This document shows, piece after piece, positions 8,532-15,516 of a stretch of 27,872 nucleotides of DNA. Below the pieces are notes generated by a model. It did no database searches. It saw only the letters and a list, made by a program, of their open reading frames with translations, and was not told the origin of the DNA. How positions within the stretch are numbered: position 1 is the first letter of the stretch; each line of letters opens with the position of its first letter. The DNA is from Fimiplasma intestinipullorum (GTDB taxonomy: Bacteria; Bacillota_I; Bacilli_A; Erysipelotrichales; Coprobacillaceae): contig DVMJ01000041.1 in assembly GCA_018715065.1 (NCBI GenBank), positions 1 through 27,872 of the forward strand, read 5' to 3'. The translations under genes were made by a program, and so were the position numbers.

Positions 8532-9005
8532 ATGAAGGGTAAAGTAACAGATTTTCTAGTGAAAGTGACAATAGGCATCCTTTTTGTGTTTGGGATCGCT
8601 TTGATATTTGCAATCAGTGCTGCAGGAATACTTTTGTTTAATGCCATCGCATCGACGGCAAATGCCCCGATTTGGGTGCATATCATTGGCAGCATCGTGA
8701 TTCCAATCGTGGTCGTTCTTATGTTCGCGAAGCCTAGTAAGACCAAAAAGCCTGAGAACATGACCCTTGAGCAGTATGAAAGAAAAGTACGGACACTAAA
8801 AAGAGAGTATGAAAAAGCGCAAAAGGATGATGACTATTGGTATATTCAGGCACATAATGTACCGTCTTCTCTGCCAATGAATCAAGAGGAGCGTGCTAGA
8901 CGCGAATACAGTAATAAGTTGATGGATGCACGTTCGCACATGGTTGATATTGAATTTAAACTCAATCAGTTAGAAAGAATGAGGAAGAATGGACAGGTTC
9001 GTTAG
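8532..9005 (+). CDS. Small membrane protein of unknown function with two N-terminal helices and a charged coiled tail
   Basis: I do not recognise this 157-residue protein. Two hydrophobic segments are visible, about residues 9-33 and 46-66 (the second around WVHIIGSIVIPIVVVLMF), followed by a highly charged, probably coiled-coil cytoplasmic tail (about 70-157) rich in Glu, Lys and Arg, such as EQYERKVRTLKREYEKAQ. The start is chosen at 8532 because AGAGG sits eight bases ahead. The longer frame from 8454 lacks an SD site and begins upstream of the predicted promoter's start. It is monocistronic or followed by a decayed ORF. A role at the membrane is all that can be said. Confidence 0.75.
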   Translation: MKGKVTDFLVKVTIGILFVFGIALIFAISAAGILLFNAIASTANAPIWVHIIGSIVIPIVVVLMFAKPSKTKKPENMTLEQYERKVRTLKREYEKAQKDDDYWYIQAHNVPSSLPMNQEERARREYSNKLMDARSHMVDIEFKLNQLERMRKNGQVR

Positions 9006-9138
9006 CCGCGTTGATCTGATGACATCTGAGCCTGACATCGTTTTTTCAACTAATAATGGATTGATCCTAAAGTCCTGGCGTCGAAGGAACAGATTGAATT
9101 GATTGAGCACGATTTGTCATATTTTATTGCTGAATTAA
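8989..9138 (+). pseudogene. Possible frameshifted remnant of a small ORF
   Basis: An ATG at 8989, overlapping the end of the preceding gene, opens a frame that reads MDRFVSRVDLMTSEPDIVF and then STNNGL. It soon hits a stop at 9100-9102. Around 9060 the neighbouring frame takes over with protein-like sequence, DPKVLASKEQIELIEHDLSY then FIAELI, but has no start codon of its own. A one-base frameshift near 9060 would join them. The sepF promoter begins at 9139, so any intact gene would have ended near there or run through it. The reading rests only on the protein-like look of the two frames. Confidence 0.3.
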
Positions 9139-9167
9139 TTGTTTTTTTCTTTGCCATTGTGTATAAT
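9139..9167 (+). promoter_or_regulatory. SigA-type promoter of sepF
   Basis: TTGTTT at 9139-9144 and TATAAT at 9162-9167 have a 17-base spacer. An AAGGAGG SD site (9181-9187) and the sepF ATG at 9197 follow. Confidence 0.8.
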
Positions 9168-9196
9168 AAGGTATATAGTCAAGGAGGAATCAAGTC

Positions 9197-9628
9197 ATGG
9201 GTTATGGTAAAAAAATCAAAGACTGGTTTACAGAAGATGTAGAAGACGATGAAGAGGGATACGAACCTGCGACTTCGGATACAGAGCCTAGAACCAGTAT
9301 TTTCGAACAGGCACATTCTAAAAAAACAAGCGAAGCAGTTAATGCGTTTAATGCCAATAAAGATGGTCATCTGATTCTTTTTGAACCACGTGCGTTCTCA
9401 GAAGCTTCTGATATTGCCAACTATTTAAAACAGAAAAGAGCTGCAGTTGTCAATCTGCATCGTTTGCAAAAAGAGCAGTCTAAGAGAGTCATTGACTTCC
9501 TTAGCGGGGTGATCTATGCCATCGATGGAGACATTCAGCAAATTGGTCCAAAGATTTTCCTTTGCACACCTAAGAATATCGGTGTATCTGGAAACATCAC
9601 AATGGATGACGATGAATTGGAGGAGTAA
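9197..9628 (+). CDS. sepF: Cell division protein SepF
   Basis: SepF is a cytoplasmic, membrane-binding partner of FtsZ that helps tether and organise the Z-ring. The 143 residues have the expected three parts. A short basic, amphipathic N-terminus (GKKIKDWFTED) is the likely membrane anchor. An acidic, disordered linker covers about residues 15-50. The folded SepF core (DUF552, about 55-135) includes ILFEPRAFSEASDIANYL, VVNLHRL, KRVIDFLSGVIYAIDGDIQ and FLCTPKNI. The ATG at 9197 has a perfect AAGGAGG nine bases ahead. In Bacillus this gene belongs to the ylm cluster ending in divIVA and ileS. The same order is kept here, but ylmG is absent and a terminator follows sepF. Confidence 0.96.
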   Translation: MGYGKKIKDWFTEDVEDDEEGYEPATSDTEPRTSIFEQAHSKKTSEAVNAFNANKDGHLILFEPRAFSEASDIANYLKQKRAAVVNLHRLQKEQSKRVIDFLSGVIYAIDGDIQQIGPKIFLCTPKNIGVSGNITMDDDELEE

Positions 9629-9657
9629 AAGTATTAGGACACTAATACTTTTCTTTT
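9628..9657 (+). terminator. Intrinsic terminator or attenuator between sepF and ylmH
   Basis: A perfect 10-bp stem (9628-9637 with 9642-9651) and a GACA loop lead into a T-rich run that ends just before the ylmH ATG at 9659. The stem starts on the last base of the sepF stop codon. Confidence 0.8.
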
Positions 9658-9658
9658 T

Positions 9659-10426
9659 ATGGAAAAATATCTGGAACATTACAGTGGAGATGAAGCGTTT
9701 TGCCGCATGATCGTCTCTCTAAAAGATCAAGTCATTGAAAAGAACATGTGGCATTTGACGCCATTTTATAACCCGCATGAAGTCGCCATCATCGAGCGCC
9801 TGATCGGGCATCAGGATGATCTGGTCGTTTATCATCACGGCGGGATCGAACAGGCTGAAATGCAGCGCGTCATTATTGCACCATCTTTCTATGTGATTGA
9901 ACCGGCGGATTTTGAGATCACGGTCTTCGAGGCGCATTATCCTTCCAAATTTGTCAAGTTGAGTCATCGGGATGTCCTGGGAGCGCTGATGTCGTTAGGC
10001 TTGAAGCGGGAATCGTATGGGGATATCCTTGTCAAGGAAGAAACCTGTTATTTTGCCGTCGATGCCAAGATGGCAGCATATATTAGGGAAAATCTGAGTA
10101 AGATATCTAGAGGCAGCATCCATCTCAAAGTATGTGAAAGAACCATCACCAATGAACCAAACTTTCGCTGTGTGACCCGACCAGTCGCCTCTTTTCGACT
10201 GGATGTGATCATTGCTGAGCTTTTTCATCTTTCCAGGGCTGAAGCAAAGCGGCTGATTGAAGCAAGTTTAGTAAAAGTTAACTACAAAGAAGTTGAACAA
10301 TGTCATTTTTTATGTCATAATAATGATATCATTTCCGTAAGGCGCCATGGGCGTGTGCTTTTACGTGATTTGAACAAGCAAAACCGCAAGGGTAAGTATT
10401 TAATTGAAGGATGTTATTATCAATAA
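9659..10426 (+). CDS. ylmH: YlmH-type S4-domain RNA-binding protein
   Basis: YlmH proteins bind the 50S ribosome through a C-terminal S4 domain and act in ribosome-associated quality control in Bacillus. The 255-residue length fits. The N-terminal region has HLTPFYNPHEVAIIERLI (residues 32-49), as in other YlmH proteins. The middle has SHRDVLGALMSLGLKRESYG and DILV. The S4 domain, about 180-245, contains FRLDVIIAELFHLSRAEAKR, LIEASLVKVNYK and VRRHGRVLL. The start codon is odd: the ATG at 9659 follows the T-run of an intrinsic terminator and has no SD site. No internal Met has a better one, and homologs begin at a similar point. Translation may rely on the unstructured, U-rich leader (inference). 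Confidence 0.93.
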   Translation: MEKYLEHYSGDEAFCRMIVSLKDQVIEKNMWHLTPFYNPHEVAIIERLIGHQDDLVVYHHGGIEQAEMQRVIIAPSFYVIEPADFEITVFEAHYPSKFVKLSHRDVLGALMSLGLKRESYGDILVKEETCYFAVDAKMAAYIRENLSKISRGSIHLKVCERTITNEPNFRCVTRPVASFRLDVIIAELFHLSRAEAKRLIEASLVKVNYKEVEQCHFLCHNNDIISVRRHGRVLLRDLNKQNRKGKYLIEGCYYQ

Positions 10427-10440
10427 GAGAGGTGTTCGAT

Positions 10441-10929
10441 TTGGCACAGAAAGACGTCGACTTCCCAATTAAATTTCGTGGCTATGATCCTGAAGCCGTA
10501 GATGACTATCTGGAGGATCTGGACCGCAGTCAGGCACGCCTGGAAAAACAGCTTGCCAGCATGCAGGAAGAGGTGACGAAGCTTCGTGAAGAGAATAAGA
10601 TCTTAAGTCACCGCATATCCATTCATGAGAAAGCCAATGAGGAGATTGCTCGTCTGGCTTTAAAAGAGGCCAGTGACCTCATCGAAAAAGCCAAACGGAA
10701 TGCGAATCTGATTTTAAAGGAATCTTTGGATTATGTTCGAACACTGAGTGGCGAAGTAGAAGGCTTTAAGGAACAGGCGGCAACTTTTAGAGCCAGTGTT
10801 CAGAAAATGAGTCAAGATTTACTTGACACCATCGATAATTCTGAAGTATATTATTTAATAAATGAGGGCAGTAAGTCGAATGATCATGCCAGTCTCATGG
10901 TCGATAACGATGATATGCTTAAAAAATAA
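10441..10929 (+). CDS. divIVA: DivIVA-family cell division/polarity protein
   Basis: DivIVA proteins bind negatively curved membrane at septa and poles through an N-terminal crossed loop and form coiled coils that recruit other factors. The FRGYDPEAVDDYLEDL motif is the hallmark, followed by heptad-rich coiled coil to about residue 140. I start at TTG 10441 (162 aa): AGAGAGGTG at 10426-10434 is well placed, and FRGY then falls about 11 residues in. The in-frame ATG at 10411 lies within the end of ylmH and has only AAGG directly abutting it. The order sepF-ylmH-divIVA-ileS matches the Bacillus division block. A promoter-like sequence for the ileS leader lies within its 3' part. Confidence 0.93.
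   Translation: MAQKDVDFPIKFRGYDPEAVDDYLEDLDRSQARLEKQLASMQEEVTKLREENKILSHRISIHEKANEEIARLALKEASDLIEKAKRNANLILKESLDYVRTLSGEVEGFKEQAATFRASVQKMSQDLLDTIDNSEVYYLINEGSKSNDHASLMVDNDDMLKK
10823..10852 (+). promoter_or_regulatory. Candidate promoter for the ileS T-box leader, inside divIVA
   Basis: A consensus TTGACA at 10823-10828 and TATATT at 10847-10852 are separated by 18 bases, within the divIVA coding region. The start of transcription would be about 10859, some 80 bases ahead of the T-box stem I. Coding constraint could produce this by chance, so confidence is moderate. Confidence 0.45.
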
Positions 10930-10939
10930 ATACAGTGAA

Positions 10940-11113
10940 GGAGACATATGCCTGTAAACAGGGTCAAGAGAGCTCGTGGTCGGTGTAAACGAGTCGAATG
11001 GATACAGGTAGATCACTCTGGAGTAGCCTATTCGAAAGTGTGAGGGTAGTGCCGTTAGTCGCGTTAAGATATGAGTGCATACGTCAGTATGAATAAAGGT
11101 GGTACCGCGTTAT
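10940..11113 (+). promoter_or_regulatory. T-box riboswitch leader, isoleucine specifier
   Basis: This leader senses uncharged tRNA-Ile. Stem I has AGAGAGCT and GGTCGGTG elements. The specifier codon ATC at 11012-11014 is followed by ACTCTGGAGT, a typical specifier-loop context. The T-box proper AAAGGTGGTACCGCG is at 11095-11109; its TGGT bulge would pair with the ACCA end of tRNA-Ile. AAAGG (11095-11099) can pair with CCTTT (11120-11124) to form the antiterminator. This disrupts the terminator at 11114-11141 and switches on ileS when charged tRNA is scarce. Confidence 0.96.
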
Positions 11114-11141
11114 AGACGTCCTTTAGAGGATGTCTTTTTTT
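11114..11141 (+). terminator. T-box-controlled terminator ahead of ileS
   Basis: An 8-bp stem (11114-11121 with 11128-11135, one G.U pair) with a 6-base loop is followed by a run of T. Its 5' arm overlaps the sequence needed for the antiterminator, giving the two alternative folds of the riboswitch. Confidence 0.92.
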
Positions 11142-11159
11142 ATTGGAGGGGGATTGAAG

Positions 11160-13916
11160 ATGAACTATAAAGATACGCTGCTGATGCCTAAAACAGCGTT
11201 TGAAATGCGAGGAAACTTACCAAAAAAAGAACCAAAGTACGTGGAAAGATGGCAGGAAATGCATCTTTATGAAAGAGTTGTAGAAAAAAATAAAGGCAAG
11301 GAACATTTCGTGTTCCATGATGGTCCGCCATATGCGAATGGTCAGATGCATATCGGTCATATGCTCAACAAGATCATCAAGGATGTCATCGTTCGTTATA
11401 AAAACATGATGGGCTTCTATTGTCCATATGTCCCTGGTTGGGATACACATGGTCTGCCAATCGAGACTGCTGTGCAAAAGCTCGGTGTGAATCGTAAAGA
11501 AATGAGCACCGCAGACTTCCGTAAAAAATGTTATGATTACGCTTTAGAACAGGTGGCAAAGCAAAAAGAACAGCTGATCAGAATGGGAACTTTAGCGGAT
11601 TATGATCATCCGTATCTGACCCTGCAGCCTGAATTTGAAGCCAATCAGATCGATGTGTTTGCGAAGATGGCACTCGATGGTCTGATCTATAAGGGAAAAA
11701 AGCCGGTCTACTGGTCTTATTCCAGTGAATCAGCGTTAGCTGAGGCTGAGGTAGAGTACCATGATGTCAAGTCACCAACGATCTTTGTGACCTTTGATGT
11801 GAAGGATGGCAAAGGGGTCTTAGAGGGCGATGAGAAATTCGTCATCTGGACAACGACACCTTGGACCATTCCTGCCAATGAGGCCATCTGTTTAAATGCC
11901 AACTTCGATTATGTTGTTGTTGATACGGAAAAAGGCAAGCTGATTGTTTTAGATGAGCTCAAAGATGAGCTGATGGATAAATTTAATTTAGAAAAACGGG
12001 ATGTATTGAAACATTTCAAGGGATCTGAATTGGAATATGTGACTTGTACGCATCCATTCAAAGGGTTAGCCCCTTATTATGATCGCGATATCTTAGTCAT
12101 CCTGGGTGATCACGTAACGGCTGATGCCGGTACCGGCTGTGTCCATACCGCGCCGGGCTTTGGTGAGGACGACTTCAATGTCGGTATGCAGTACAATTTA
12201 CCAGTGCTTTGTCCTGTCGATGAACACGGCTGTATGATGGAAGAAGTCGGTGACTTCCTGAACGGCCAGCACGTTGATGATGCCAATAAGACCGTTTGTC
12301 TGCGCCTGGATGAACTGGGTGTCCTCTTGCATATGGAATGGATCACACACTCCTATCCACATGACTGGAGAACGAAAAAACCGATCATCTTCCGTGCGAC
12401 AGATCAGTGGTTCTGTTCGATCGATAAGATCAGAGAAAAACTTTTAAATGAGATCGATCAGGTCAACTGGTTAAATCAGTGGGGCCATGTCCGTATCTAC
12501 AACATGATCCGCGACCGTGGCGACTGGTGTATCAGCCGTCAGCGTACCTGGGGTGTACCGATCCCAATCTTCTATTGTGAAGACGGAACACCAATCATGG
12601 AAGAAAAGGTCTTCAAACATATCTCAGATCTGTTTAGACAGTATGGTTCCAATGTCTGGTTTGAAAGAGATGAGAAGGATCTGTTACCTGAAGGATATAC
12701 GAATCCACATTCACCAAATGGTATCTTCCGTAAGGAAAAGGATATCATGGATGTCTGGTTTGATTCCGGTTCCAGCCATACCGGCTGCATGCGTGAAAGA
12801 GGTCTGGGTTATCCGATGGATCTGTATTTCGAAGGCAGTGATCAGTATCGTGGTTGGTTCAACTCTTCTTTGATCATCGGTACTGCCTGCTATGGTAAAG
12901 CCCCTTACAAGACGGTCTTAAGCCATGGCTTCGTATTGGATGGTAAAGGAAATAAAATGTCTAAGTCTTTAGGCAATACAGTGGATCCAATCAAGATGGT
13001 CAATCAGTATGGCGCTGACATCCTGCGTTTATGGGCGACTTCAGTGGCTTATCAGTCCGATGTCCGCATCTCTCAGGAGATCATGAAACAGATCTCAGAA
13101 AGTTATCGTAAGATCCGTAATACTTTACGTTTCCTGGCTGGAAACGTAGCGGATTTCAATGAGAAAGACATCGTTGCCGTTGACAAGCTGACTGCGGTCG
13201 ATCAGTATATGCTCCATGAATTGAATCAGTTGATGAAGCATGTTATGGATCGTTATGATCACTATGATTTCCTGGAAGTGACTTCCAGCATCGTTGCTTA
13301 TATGACGACCACTTTGAGTGCTTTCTATCTGGATTTCACCAAAGATATTCTGTATATCGAGAAAGCCGATGCCCCTAGACGCCGTCAAGTCCAGACCGTG
13401 CTCTATTATCATCTGAAAAATCTGATGCGTCTGCTTTCGCCTATCTTAGTCTTCACGACTGAAGAAATGCATGATCATTTTGGTTGTGACGATCACAAAG
13501 AAGATTCTATCTTCTTAGAGGATGCGCCATGCTTTGTGGATGTTCCAAATACAGAGCGTCTGGAAACCTTATTTGGTCATTTCATGGCAGTGCGTGATGA
13601 TGTCTTGAAGGCACTGGAAGTGGCACGTAATGCCAAGACGATCGGTAAATCGCTGGAAGCAAAAGTAACCCTTTGCTTAAAAGAGGAGAGTGCAGATGTA
13701 GCGGAACTGGCCGAAAGCTTAAAACAGCTCTTCATCGTTTCTAAGCTGAACTTGACGACAGATACTGATGGGCTTGAGGAAATGCCAAACTGCTTTATCA
13801 AAGTTGAAAAATTCAATGGCGTTGTCTGCAAGCGCTGCTGGAACGTCTATGACGCTGATGAAATGTATGATGAGGATGTCTGCTGCCGTTGTCATGAGGT
13901 TTTAGAAGCAGAATAA
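11160..13916 (+). CDS. ileS: Isoleucyl-tRNA synthetase
   Basis: IleS charges tRNA-Ile with isoleucine and edits mis-activated valine. I chose ATG 11160 (918 aa), with GGAGG about ten bases ahead. The longer frame from 11130 would start inside the terminator. Class I signatures are HIGH in PYANGQMHIGHMLN and KMSKS in GKGNKMSKSLGN. The CP1 editing domain shows WTTTPWTIPAN and HTAPGFGEDDF. The C-terminal zinc site is CKRCW with CCRCH, as in bacterial type IleS with a C-terminal finger. WFDSGSSH and DQYRGWFNSSL are also present. Expression is under the Ile T-box directly upstream, and the gene ends at a strong terminator. Confidence 0.98.
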   Translation: MNYKDTLLMPKTAFEMRGNLPKKEPKYVERWQEMHLYERVVEKNKGKEHFVFHDGPPYANGQMHIGHMLNKIIKDVIVRYKNMMGFYCPYVPGWDTHGLPIETAVQKLGVNRKEMSTADFRKKCYDYALEQVAKQKEQLIRMGTLADYDHPYLTLQPEFEANQIDVFAKMALDGLIYKGKKPVYWSYSSESALAEAEVEYHDVKSPTIFVTFDVKDGKGVLEGDEKFVIWTTTPWTIPANEAICLNANFDYVVVDTEKGKLIVLDELKDELMDKFNLEKRDVLKHFKGSELEYVTCTHPFKGLAPYYDRDILVILGDHVTADAGTGCVHTAPGFGEDDFNVGMQYNLPVLCPVDEHGCMMEEVGDFLNGQHVDDANKTVCLRLDELGVLLHMEWITHSYPHDWRTKKPIIFRATDQWFCSIDKIREKLLNEIDQVNWLNQWGHVRIYNMIRDRGDWCISRQRTWGVPIPIFYCEDGTPIMEEKVFKHISDLFRQYGSNVWFERDEKDLLPEGYTNPHSPNGIFRKEKDIMDVWFDSGSSHTGCMRERGLGYPMDLYFEGSDQYRGWFNSSLIIGTACYGKAPYKTVLSHGFVLDGKGNKMSKSLGNTVDPIKMVNQYGADILRLWATSVAYQSDVRISQEIMKQISESYRKIRNTLRFLAGNVADFNEKDIVAVDKLTAVDQYMLHELNQLMKHVMDRYDHYDFLEVTSSIVAYMTTTLSAFYLDFTKDILYIEKADAPRRRQVQTVLYYHLKNLMRLLSPILVFTTEEMHDHFGCDDHKEDSIFLEDAPCFVDVPNTERLETLFGHFMAVRDDVLKALEVARNAKTIGKSLEAKVTLCLKEESADVAELAESLKQLFIVSKLNLTTDTDGLEEMPNCFIKVEKFNGVVCKRCWNVYDADEMYDEDVCCRCHEVLEAE

Positions 13917-13924
13917 TGTCATTT

Positions 13925-13958
13925 AGAGAATTCCGTTACTGTCGGAATTCTCTTTTTT
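13925..13958 (+). terminator. Rho-independent terminator after ileS
   Basis: A perfect 11-bp stem (13925-13935 with 13943-13953) and a 7-base loop are followed by six T. Confidence 0.93.
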
Positions 13959-13973
13959 GCGTTCGCTTCTAGC

Positions 13974-14002
13974 TTGTTTTTACGAAGCGCATATGCTATC
14001 AT
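13974..14002 (+). promoter_or_regulatory. Promoter of the lspA-rluD operon
   Basis: TTGTTT at 13974-13979 and TATCAT at 13997-14002 have a 17-base spacer. The site lies directly after the ileS terminator and just ahead of the lspA SD site. Confidence 0.6.
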
Positions 14003-14019
14003 AGGTTGAGGTGATGAAG

Positions 14020-14559
14020 ATGGATTCGAAAAAAAAGGGAATAACCCTTGAACTTAAGAAAAAAGATATTATTTTATATATGATCGTCATTGTCTTTGTT
14101 TTACTGGGCGATCAGCTGACCAAGTATCTGGCGGATCGTATGATGATCCTTCAGCAAAGTTATGAGATTATTGATGGCTTTTTCTATTTTACTTATGTAC
14201 ATAATACTGGTGCTGCCTGGAGCATCCTGCAGGGGGGCAGTATGTGGTTTTTCTATATTACCACGATTATTGCGCTGATTGCGATCGCCTATTTCTTTGT
14301 GCATACCAAGCCGCATGAATTGTTGACCCGCTTTGGTCTGGTTTTGGTCGTTGGCGGTGCCTTGGGCAACTTCCTTGATCGTTTGATGTTTGGCTATGTC
14401 CGCGACTTCATTCATTTTTATATCTTTAATTACGACTTCCCTATCTTTAATATTGCGGATGTCGCCGTATGTCTGGGATTGGGCCTGGTAATACTGGAAA
14501 TTTTAATACAGGAGTATAGAATATGGAAATTATCGAAAGAATTATCACAGAAGAAATAG
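14020..14559 (+). CDS. lspA: Lipoprotein signal peptidase (signal peptidase II)
   Basis: LspA is a membrane aspartyl protease that removes signal peptides from diacylated prolipoproteins. The 179-residue protein has four hydrophobic segments, an unusually long basic N-terminus (MDSKKKGITLELKKKD), and the family motifs GDQLTK, HNTGAAWSIL, GNFLDRLMFGYVRDF and FNIADVAV. The Asp in GNFLDR and the Asp in FNIAD are the catalytic pair. The start at ATG 14020 has AGGTG six bases ahead; earlier in-frame GTG 14011 and ATG 14014 overlap that SD site. The gene overlaps the following pseudouridine synthase by 37 bases, the common lspA-rluD pairing. Confidence 0.97.
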   Translation: MDSKKKGITLELKKKDIILYMIVIVFVLLGDQLTKYLADRMMILQQSYEIIDGFFYFTYVHNTGAAWSILQGGSMWFFYITTIIALIAIAYFFVHTKPHELLTRFGLVLVVGGALGNFLDRLMFGYVRDFIHFYIFNYDFPIFNIADVAVCLGLGLVILEILIQEYRIWKLSKELSQKK

Positions 14560-15437
14560 ATGGATTGCGCCTGGATCGGGCATTGACGAAATGGGAACTG
14601 CCTTATTCACGTACACAGCTTCAAAGCTGGATCAGTCAGGGAATGGTCAAAGTCAATGACCGTCCTGCGAAAAGCAGCTATAAGGTGAGCCAGGGGGATA
14701 AGATCTGGATTTGCGTTCCGGATAATGAGGAGATGACGATCGAACCACAGGATATTCCGTTGAATATTGTTTATGAGGATCAGGACGTCATCGTCGTCAA
14801 TAAGCCCAGCGGCATGATCGTTCATCCTTCACCGGGGATTTATCGGGACACCCTGGTCAATGCTTTGCTTTATCATTGTCATGATCTTTCCGGCATTAAT
14901 GGGGTCAATCGTCCGGGGATCGTTCATCGTATCGATAAAGATACCAGCGGTTTATTGATGGTGGCCAAGAATGATATGGCGCATCAGTCGCTTTCAAGCC
15001 AGCTGCAGGAAAAGAGCGTGGATCGTCTGTATTATGCATTGGTACATGGGGTGATCGAGCATAATTCAGGTAAGATCGAGGCACCGATCGGACGGGATCC
15101 CAAAGATCGTCAAAAGATGTGTGTGACTGATCAGAACGCGAAGGAAGCAGTGACGAACTTCCGGGTCGTTGAACGTTTCCGTCATGCGACTTTAGTAGAA
15201 TGTCGGCTGGAAACGGGACGTACGCATCAGATCCGTGTACATATGCAGTTTATTGGTCATCCTGTTATGGGGGATCCGAAATATGGCTATCGTCGTGATA
15301 TCAGCCCTTTTGGACAGTATCTGCATGCGAAGGTGCTGGGATTTGTGCATCCGCGCACACATGAGCATCTGCTCTTTGATTCCCAGCTGCCTGCAGAAAT
15401 GCTTACAAAAATGGAAGAATTACGTCAAGAAAGTTAA
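14523..15437 (+). CDS. rluD: RluA/RluD-family 23S rRNA pseudouridine synthase
   Basis: The enzyme converts specific uridines to pseudouridine, most probably in 23S rRNA. An N-terminal S4 domain (about residues 14-75, RLDRALTKWELPYSRTQLQS) is followed by the catalytic domain with VNKPSGMIVHPSPG, GIVHRIDKDTSGLLMVAK (catalytic Asp in RIDKDTSG), RLYYALVHG, and RTHQIRVHMQFIGHPVMGD. The 304-residue length matches Bacillus YlyB. The ATG at 14523 has AGGAG ahead, within the 3' end of lspA. Assignment to the RluD subgroup rather than RluC comes from the S4 domain and the lspA context. The exact target uridines cannot be read from the sequence. Confidence 0.93.
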   Translation: MEIIERIITEEIDGLRLDRALTKWELPYSRTQLQSWISQGMVKVNDRPAKSSYKVSQGDKIWICVPDNEEMTIEPQDIPLNIVYEDQDVIVVNKPSGMIVHPSPGIYRDTLVNALLYHCHDLSGINGVNRPGIVHRIDKDTSGLLMVAKNDMAHQSLSSQLQEKSVDRLYYALVHGVIEHNSGKIEAPIGRDPKDRQKMCVTDQNAKEAVTNFRVVERFRHATLVECRLETGRTHQIRVHMQFIGHPVMGDPKYGYRRDISPFGQYLHAKVLGFVHPRTHEHLLFDSQLPAEMLTKMEELRQES

Positions 15438-15460
15438 AAACCAGCATGCTGGTTTTTTTG
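15437..15460 (+). terminator. Rho-independent terminator after rluD
   Basis: AAAACCAG and CTGGTTTT form an 8-bp stem closed by CATG, with further T downstream. Confidence 0.85.
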
Positions 15461-15489
15461 TTGCGAAACCCCTTTCTTTGCGCTATAAT
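15461..15489 (+). promoter_or_regulatory. Promoter of the ABC transporter operon
   Basis: TTGCGA at 15461-15466 and TATAAT at 15484-15489 have a 17-base spacer, directly after the preceding terminator. Confidence 0.75.
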
Positions 15490-15516
15490 GAAATTCATGG
15501 AAAGGAGGATCACCGT

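Noticed and set aside
8411..8761. 116-residue - strand ORF overlapping the two-helix membrane protein
   Set aside because: It is antisense to a gene with promoter, SD site and clear membrane pattern; no SD site of its own.
11130..11159. Longer ileS start
   Set aside because: It would begin inside the T-box terminator; ATG 11160 has a proper SD site and begins the usual IleS N-terminus.
15235..15516. N-terminal extension of the ABC permease frame back into rluD
   Set aside because: The extension is an alternate frame of rluD, crosses a terminator and promoter, and lacks an SD site; ATG 15517 has AAAGGAGG and follows the promoter.
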